From positions 1 to 7,923 of the forward strand of contig JABGPX010000585.1 in the NCBI GenBank assembly GCA_018644745.1: a stretch of DNA of 7,923 nt, written 5' to 3'. The DNA comes from Spirochaetales bacterium (GTDB lineage Bacteria > Spirochaetota > Spirochaetia > ARS1246). Made by a program: the position numbers and the translations under genes. The notes under the pieces were generated by a model. It searched no databases. It had not been told where the DNA came from and saw only the letters and a list, made by a program, of their open reading frames with translations. Of the stretch, positions 1 to 7,923 are shown piece after piece; positions within the stretch are counted from its first letter, which is position 1, and each line of letters opens with the position of its first letter.

Positions 1-398
1 TGAGTCCGGACTTCCACATCTTTGATAACTAAGTGGAGCATTGAGAAACCTCCATATGGAGACGAGGGATTCGGAGCGGCGGAGATGACCGCGGAACCCG
101 ATGTGGACAGATTCTTGATGATCGTACCGTTATCGAAGAGAGGGGGAGATCCGATGGTCCCGAAAACGGGCGCGGGCTGCCCCTCGCCTACTATCTCTAT
201 AACTATAAAACTTGACGCCTGGACAGGGGGAATCGTGAGTCCGCCGCGATACACTCCGGCGGGAAGATATATCTTTCCACCTCCCGATTCGATAACCGCG
301 GCAAGACAAGCGGAATATGCAGGCGTGTTATCGGTCCTGTCATCACCAACGGCACCATAATCCAGCACATTGTAAGTGCAGAAATTACTCGTCGCCAT
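1..398 (-). CDS. Pectate lyase superfamily protein, N-terminal part (runs off left edge)
   Basis: An open frame of 132 codons starts at the ATG whose first base is 398 and continues past base 1, so the C-terminus is missing. GAGGAG lies 8 bases upstream of the start (407-412). The protein shows the entry motif of the pectate-lyase-3 / GH28-like right-handed beta-helix family: LDYGAVGDDRTDNTPAY near residues 12-28, then GGGKIYLPAGVYRGG near 41-55, then GEGQPAPVFGT. This fold is found in enzymes that cleave or lyse pectin and other acidic polysaccharides. The catalytic residues lie further along the helix and are outside the window, so lyase versus hydrolase cannot be decided. The family motif begins about 10 residues from the start and no hydrophobic leader precedes it, which suggests a cytoplasmic enzyme. 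It lies 47 bases behind the sulfatase gene on the same strand and is probably co-transcribed with it. A phage tail-spike use of the fold is possible but not favoured by the neighbours. Confidence 0.8.
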   Translation of the reverse strand, partial: MATSNFCTYNVLDYGAVGDDRTDNTPAYSACLAAVIESGGGKIYLPAGVYRGGLTIPPVQASSFIVIEIVGEGQPAPVFGTIGSPPLFDNGTIIKNLSTSGSAVISAAPNPSSPYGGFSMLHLVIKDVEVRT

Positions 399-3300
399 AT
401 CAGTTTCTCCTCGCAGGTACCGACAAGTCGGTTTCTGCGTATTTGTTATATAGTTTCCTGAATTTTCTTCAATGCGACCTGTGCGATTCTCTCCAGTTCA
501 TCAAAACACTGAGCGAATCTCGCCGGGTCCTGCGCCGCTTTCGTTCTATTATAAGTGTCTACAAAATCACTCCGGCCCTCTCCAATATATTCATAAAACA
601 GCGCGACGTTCTCGGCGGCGGCCAGATCTCCAAGCCGGGAAAGCACCTCCTTCTTGCGTGCCATGTCAGCTACCAGAATAAGATCTGAATCTATAAGATG
701 CCGTACAGCTTCATCATCAAGTACGTTACGTTCAACCGGGCCATGCAAACCTCGTTTTCGGAGCTCCATTCGTACTTCATTTAGCAAAATGTCAGCGTTT
801 GGGTAGGTGTCTCTGGCTGCGGTACCACATGAAAACAGATCGATGTTTAAAGGGATCACACTCGCATACTTCGCCATGTATTGATGAAGGACCTGACTCC
901 TGGCGATGTTGCCGTGACAAACAAAGCTGACTTTCATACTCTTCTCGGCTTGCCAGCCGGCTGAAAGCTGAGCATCGAGTTTTCTTACCACCTCAGAATA
1001 TTCCGCCCTCTTTGCAACATTCACATTCTCCCGGGGATCTAGTTCAAGATCAAAAAGCTCGCATTCCCCCGAATTGGGCAGGTGGCTTACATCACCTTCC
1101 AGAGTAGCATCAGAATAGCGGGTGAACCGGTAGCGTTTCGTTATAATTGTTTCCGCGTCGCCAATTCTCGAGAAAACACCTTCTTTCCACGGGATCAGGG
1201 GATCGTTCAAAACCTGCAAAGCGCTTGATCCCTCCAAATGGGCCGGACGTTCCAGCTCCGTAAGTTCGCAAAGCGTAGGATAGAGATCTATCAGTTCAAC
1301 CAATGCGTCGCATTGCTCTCCCGAGGTTACTCCTGGTACCGAAACCACCAATGGGATCCTCGTGGATTCTTCAAAACTGGTGACCTTCGACCAGAGCTTA
1401 TGTTCGCCGAGATGCCAGCCGTTATCACCCCAAAGGACGATGACTGTTTCGTCCATCAGCCCGAGCTGCTCCAGTTCATCAATAACCTTTCCTATTTGGG
1501 CGTCGGTAAAACTGACACTCGCCCAGTATCCGTGGACACATTCTCTCTGCTTGTCTTCGGACATTACGGGGAAGTTGTCATCTCTGTATTTGCCGAAATC
1601 GGAGTAAGTTTCGTTGATTTCGTTATCACCGTAATGCATTAAGTCGCCAAGCGTAGATTTACCGATTCCGTCTTTCGGGAAAAAAGGATTATCCGCCAGA
1701 TCGACCTCATCCCTTGAATATAGGTCCCAGTATTTCTTGGGGACTGCCCATGGCAAATGCGGTCGATAGAAACCGACAGCGAGGAACAAAGGTTTATCCT
1801 GTTTTTGAGATTCACGAAGTTCCATGATTGCCTTTTCGGCGATAATCCCATCGGGATAGGCATTATCAGGTGCATCTACACATTCGGTAAGCGCCGAAGT
1901 ATTCCTTCCAGTTTTGGAATAAATTAATCCCTTTTTGTTTTCCTCCAACTGATATCCGGAGCAATAGCCGTCACATACTAAGTCCTGTTCGTAAAACGTA
2001 TCGGTGTACCGCTTTGTCCATGATTCCGAATCGTCGTTATTAAAGTGATATACCTTCCCTATCGATACTGTGTCATATCCATGAGCTTTTAAGTGCCCGG
2101 GCAATGACGGCTCACCATTCACGCAGATCTGCGGAATATGACTCAGCTGTTGTCTGTCGGGTCGAATGCCACTCATAAGGCTGGCCCGTGAAGGCATGCA
2201 TAAGGGAATCTGACAGTATGCTCTATTGAATTGTGTCCCGTGATTAGCCAATTTGTCGATGTTTGGTGTGTGAAGTTTTTTCTTCCCAAAACAATTGATC
2301 TCGGGACGAAGATCATCAACCGCAATAAAGAGTACTCTTTTGAAATGACTCATCTTTAACTCCTTTAGGCTGGACGCTGCATGTGGTCAGGGAGAGGATC
2401 AGTTCCTTTCTTCTGGAATATCCTGGGAAAACCGGTTACAGTATCTCTATGGCAAATCGGGCAAATGACTGGTTTCGACAGGCGGAGGATGACCTGCACT
2501 GGGCGGAAGACACGCTGAAAGCGGGTCGGTATGCACAGGTATGTTACATCTCGCAGCAAGTCGCCGAAAAGTCACTCAAAGCATATGCATTATATCTCGA
2601 TTATGATCAGGCACAAGAAGCATATGGCTATTCCAAGCATATTCTTGATAAGATGCGGAGTCTGATGGATGGCTGATATGCGTGATCCTGGTCTGCTTAG
2701 GCAATCACCTGATCCGTTGTTTGGTAGAACACAAAATGAAGTATTAACGTTCTTAACTACTGGGCTACAAGGCAAAGTACACAGTGCCTACTATTTCGGA
2801 AGTTTTCTCAGCGAAAGGTTTACCAGGCACAGCGATATTGATCTTATTATAGTGAAAGATACGGATATCCCGTTCCTTGAGCGTCCGTTGGAATTTGATT
2901 ATCTGCGTGAGTTCGCGTTATCGCTGGATATTCTGGTTTATACACTTGCGGAGTTTGAAAAACTGATTACTGATCCGTCTCCCGGTTTCTGGCGAACCGT
3001 AACAAGAGAGATGGTTCGTTTTATTTAATGTTTCGTCCCAGAAAAAAAGCGATCTGCCCACCGGAAAGCCAAAGCGGGGCGCTCAGGCAATGGCTTGAAT
3101 GTGTTGCTCATTTCTATCTCCTCGGACCTATATGGTACCTCATTGCCGTTTGGGCAACACGCGCGCGACAAAGCCAATTTCGCGGGCGATAGCCGAAGGA
3201 TCATATACAGACGAAAACTCATTACCCGGCTTTTCAAAGTAAGAAACATCAATGTCAGGACCAAACCATGCTCTAGAAACAGCTGATGTCGGCTCGTTTG

Positions 3301-6300
3301 CGAATGATTCGGGTCCGCATGTATTAAGAATTCTGACCCCGGATTTGAGCTTAGATTCGGCAGCCAGTGAAAAGGCCCTAACGGCGTCACTCAGTACCAT
3401 CTTGGTTATCCTGCCGCATCGCCATTCCCCGCTCACTGTTGAATCACTCAGCTCTAGACCTGATTCATCCGGCACAACAGCGCTTATGTCATACTTATCA
3501 AGGGAGGAAAGCTGGGCGTTGTCAGAAAAATCTGCTTCGATAGACGGCAGGTTGAGATCCGTCGCTTTTCGACTAAAACAGACTATATCGTGTTCCTTGG
3601 CGAGGGTGCCGGCTAATGCTTTTCCTACACAACCGCTCGTACCTGTAACAAGAATCTTACTCATTGAAATACTCCTCAGGGCACATCCATCGCAGGGAAA
3701 GAACATCTGAAGCTTCCGACCATGGGAAGCGAGGAAGTGCATCTCAACAGGAGCAGCGCCATAATTGCCCTGCCATACAAACTTTCCAAAGGGCTTGCAC
3801 AACGGGATAGCGGAATCGATGCACGCGGGGATTCCTGTCGATTCGAAAACCACATCCGCGCCGTCCGGGATTATAGATTTTCCTGAGACTCGCTGCAGAT
3901 CAAACCTTGTGCCTTCATACCATTACCCTCATCGTGTTCTTATTTCAAACCTGCTTCCGCAGCCAGACGGTCATATTACCGGGTTCACGGTTGCACCAGG
4001 CGTAATAGGGTATCAATATCAGCTCTCTCTCTGTATAACGGGGAGACCAGCGGCGATAGAGCCCCTGCTTTTCAGATGAGCTGTCGCGCATTAGCACCGT
4101 TGCCGTAACCGTATTAATTCCGCCAAGCAGATCCTTACGCCTTTCCAACGAATATTGCACATCTTTGCCGATTACATAATCCCAGAGCCGCTCATCGTTA
4201 TCTCGCTCTTCTGCACAGTAGACAAGAGGACCCACCTTTATCGCAACCTTTCCGGCATCTTCCCCGATTAGGGGGTGGGATTCTAATTCGATAACCTCCA
4301 AGGGGAGAGACAATTGGATTCGGTCACGATCGTGCCACATCCCGTGGATATACGCATAACCTTTCTTCATAACCGGCGTTATAACCTTCCCGTTTAAGGA
4401 TATCTGGTGAGAGGAACTCCATCCCGGGATCCTGAGTGCCACAGTAAATTCCGCTTCCTTTTCGAGGGAGAGATATATGTTTACATCGCCATTCCAGGGG
4501 TAATCGGTTTGTTGTTCAACCGTAACCAAAGTGGAAGCTAACTCAATCCTCGCCTTGCTCGAAGAATAGAGATGAGTATATATGGTCTCTTCGGAGGCAC
4601 TGTACTGATACCCCCCTATAGACGACAGGACTCTAGAAATATTCGGCGGGCAGCAGGAGCAGCCGAACACCTTCTGCCTCGCAAACGGTCGGACCGGTGC
4701 GTTTACTTTTTCTTTGAACTGCACATCCCGGTAAAGTACTTCAAGGGGATTTTCATACGTAAAGGACTCTCCGTCGAAGGAGATACCCGCCAAAGCCCCG
4801 TTATACAGTTGAAGCTCCATCAAATCGGCATACTCGCCGTCAGGAACCATGGTCAGCATTCGGCTATAGACCATGGCCAATGAGATAGAGGCGCAGGTTT
4901 CTGTATAGGCTTCCTTGTTCGGGAGTATATAGGAGGGACCGAAGGCTTCACCATAGGAGAGGTTGCCGACACCTCCGGTGACATACATTTTCCGGTCGGT
5001 CACATCTCTGAGCACTCGTTGACAGGCATGAAACAGCTCATCATCACCGCGTTCGCGGGCAAGATCGGCGACAGCCGCATAGAGGTAGCCGAAACGCACC
5101 GAATGGCCCTGGGCATCGGTCTGATCGGTTACAGGATTCTGATCCTGAGAGTATCCGGCCCCGAAATTCTTGAAAAAACCCAATTCCTGGGGTTTGGCTT
5201 TTTGGCTGTCCACCTGACCACGGGTATCGATGAAGTAGGCGGCCAGATCGAAATACTTCTTTTCTCCGCCGTACCTATAGAGTTTCATCAGCGCAAGCTC
5301 GATCTCCTCATGGCCGGGAGTGTTGAAGGCGGCGCTCTTTTCAATAAAGAAAATCTGATGAATGTAGTCCATGTAATCGGACATCAGATCAAGAAATTTT
5401 TTTTTGCCTGTGGCTTCGGCGTACGCGATGGCCGCCTCTAGGAGATGACCCGCACAGTACAATTCATGGCTCTCCCGCCGTTGCCAGCGCTGATCTTGCT
5501 CAAATTGAAGAAAATAGGAGTTGAAATACCCTCTTTCGTCCCTGCCTGCCTCAATCAAATCAATAATTGCGTCAATCTTGGCTTCCAGCTCGGAATTCCT
5601 TCGGTAGTGCAGCACGTAGGCGGCGCTCTCAATCCATTTTGCCATATCAGAATCAAAGAAAATATGCGGCTTATTGGGAGAACCTTCCTTCCAGTTCAAT
5701 TTCATCGCCTCTATCCGTCCTGTCTTTTCAAACTCCCGATAGACGCTTTCTATAGTGTTATCCCGATTGGTGGCGAACCAGTCAAACCAGAAACCCTTGG
5801 TCTGGTCGACATTGTGATGCGGGATTGCTTTGATATTCCTTTCCATTAGATAGCTCCCTTAGTTGGATACGAGCATCATAACGAAAATACCTAAAAAAGA
5901 TCCAGCAAATCCTTAGAACTGCTCCGAATATACTTCAGACGCAGAGCGAGCCGCGGAACCCTCTGGCGCCATAGTAGGATTGCGCGCCGTTGTGATACAC
6001 AAAAACATGGCCGTAGCGGAAATCGGCAAAGATTGCACCGCCGAGCTTCCTAATTGCATCGGGTGTCTTAACCCAGCTCGATGTTTTCGCATCGAAATGT
6101 CCAAGTTTCTGTAGGCCACGATATTGATCTTCTGTTAAGAGTTCAATTCCCATAGCAGCAGCCATATCAACGGCGTTATTTTCAGGTTTATGATCTTTCC
6201 TAGATTCCAAGCCCTCGCGGTCGTAGCAAATACTCCTGCGGCCGCCGGGACTCTCCGGCGAACAATCAATAAAAATATATTCGTCCGCCTTTTTATCATA

Positions 6301-7923
6301 ACCAGCTACATCCGGTTCGCCGCCTGTATTTTCCATTTCGCCGAGTGATCGCAATTTTGCAGGATCGGCTTCCAGCTTTGCCTGCACTTTCGCCCATTCA
6401 AGACCTTCATGGCAGTTCATGTTGTTCTCGAAGCGAGTTTTTAACGTGTTTATCAGTTCTTCACGTTGATCTGCTTTCATATCTTTTGTTCCTTGCATTT
6501 TTGTCTTTGCGTCGCGCTATCGATAGACATCCTTCCTGTGTTCAATATTGACAATGTAGACGGTTATAGTCTCTCGAATTATCTTGTAGAAGATTCGGTA
6601 TTGTCCTACACGAAACCGGTAGAAATCTGAATAGCTTCCTTTTAGTCTCTTTATGTTTGGTCCAAAGAATGGATTTTCCCTCAGCAATGGATAAACATAA
6701 CCGGTGATTTTTCTGTAGATGCCCTTAAAATGCTCCTTGCTTATTTCTTTTTGAAATGTCTTCGTTTCAGCAATCTTAAATTTCATTCAACAATTCTATA
6801 ATTCTGACTCTTTATGTCTTTTTCAGCGCTTTGAAAAGTTTTTAAAAGCTTTTCGCTGCCAAGTATTTCATCCATCTCCTCATCCGACACGAAACTATCG
6901 TCCGTGAGGTATGCCATTGTTGCGTACTCAATAAAATTGGATATTGATCTCCTCTGTCCAGCGGCTGCCTTCTTAATGAGATTGTAAGTAGCATCGTCGA
7001 TTCGAATCGTAACCGTTTTTCCCATGCCATCCTCCCGCATTCAATTTTATTCTTTTGTATTCAAATTGTCAATTCGACCGGCGCCGTTCACACCTCAGTT
7101 TCACTCTGATACAATAACAGATAAAAGTCGCCGGTTATTCGGAGGAACTCAATGAGCACGTCGCCAACAGTATCTGTTCGCAACCTGGAAAAATCCTATG
7201 CCGGTGAGAAAGCGGTAAATGACCTTTCCTTCGATCTACACCCCGGAGAGCTTCTCGGCCTGATCGGCCCGAATGGCGCCGGCAAAAGCAGTACGATAAA
7301 AATGATGCTAGATTTCATACGGCCGGACTCGGGAGAGATCAAAGTATTCGGACAGAAAATGGATGAATCCGCAAAGGACCTAATCGGCTATCTGCCGGAG
7401 GAAAAAGGACTGTATAAGAAGCTGTCCGCCATTGATCAGATCATCTATCTCGCGTCCCTTAAAGGATTGAATAAAGCTGCTGCCTCGGAAAGGGCTGAGA
7501 CATTGCTCGAACAGACAGGAATGCTCGAGCATAAAAAAATGAAAATAAAACATATGAGTAAAGGGATGGGACAAATAATCCAGTTTATAGTTACGGTGAT
7601 CCACGACCCGATGCTCGTAATACTCGATGAACCATTCTCCGGACTCGATCCGGTTAATACCGATATGATGAAAAGGAAGATCGCCGATCTACGCGACGAA
7701 GGAAAAGCAGTAATACTGAGCACCCACCAAATGAATCAGGTGGAAGAGCTCTGCGACCGAGTTCTCATGATCGATCACGGCCGGGAGGTACTCTCCGGCA
7801 GCCTTGCTGTGGTTAAGTCAAGGCACCAAAAACACTCGGTACTGATAAACGTCGAAGGCGAAATCGGCACTCTGAAAGGCGTGACCGAGTACGTGCCCCG
7901 GTAAGACTCAGTAGAGTTAAGCC

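Overview
The window is a bacterial chromosomal segment of moderate GC. It carries strong Shine-Dalgarno sites (GGAGG/GAGGAG type) before most genes and sigma70-like promoters. Nothing in it fixes the taxon. The mix of a CxPSR sulfatase, a GH127 glycosidase, a pectate-lyase-fold protein and toxin-antitoxin pairs suits a polysaccharide-degrading anaerobe (a free-living spirochaete, Firmicutes or PVC-type bacterium), but this is a weak inference.

Layout. Bases 1-2353 (minus strand) hold an iduronate-2-sulfatase-like gene whose product continues in frame into a complete low-molecular-weight protein tyrosine phosphatase (LMW-PTP) domain. It is followed 47 bases downstream by the 5' part of a pectate-lyase-superfamily gene that runs off the left edge. 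Bases 2449-3028 (plus strand) hold an overlapping HEPN/nucleotidyltransferase (MNT) pair of toxin-antitoxin type, in which the HEPN protein is short and lacks the usual catalytic motif. Bases 3025-3918 (minus) are a graveyard. They contain an alcohol-dehydrogenase-type (MDR) remnant, an extended-SDR epimerase that has lost its catalytic middle, and a 28-codon stub that keeps a perfect ribosome binding site. All three lie downstream of an intact GH127 beta-L-arabinofuranosidase (3945-5846, minus). Bases 5935-7025 (minus) hold a ribbon-helix-helix antitoxin, an overlapping RelE/ParE-type toxin and a DUF4256 gene, which may be one transcript. From 7152 (plus) a NatA-type ABC transporter ATPase is transcribed divergently from the antitoxin. 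It stops earlier than its family normally does.

How the genes fit together. Sulfatase, pectate-lyase-fold protein and GH127 look like parts of a catabolic locus for a sulfated or arabinose-containing polysaccharide. None of the three has a signal peptide, so they probably act in the cytoplasm on imported oligosaccharides. No transporter or regulator for that pathway is visible here. The HEPN-MNT pair sits between the sulfatase arm and the decayed GH127 arm, so insertion of the pair and deletions in the operon may be linked. The most notable item is the sulfatase-LMW-PTP fusion. Next is the cluster of internally deleted genes at 3025-3918.
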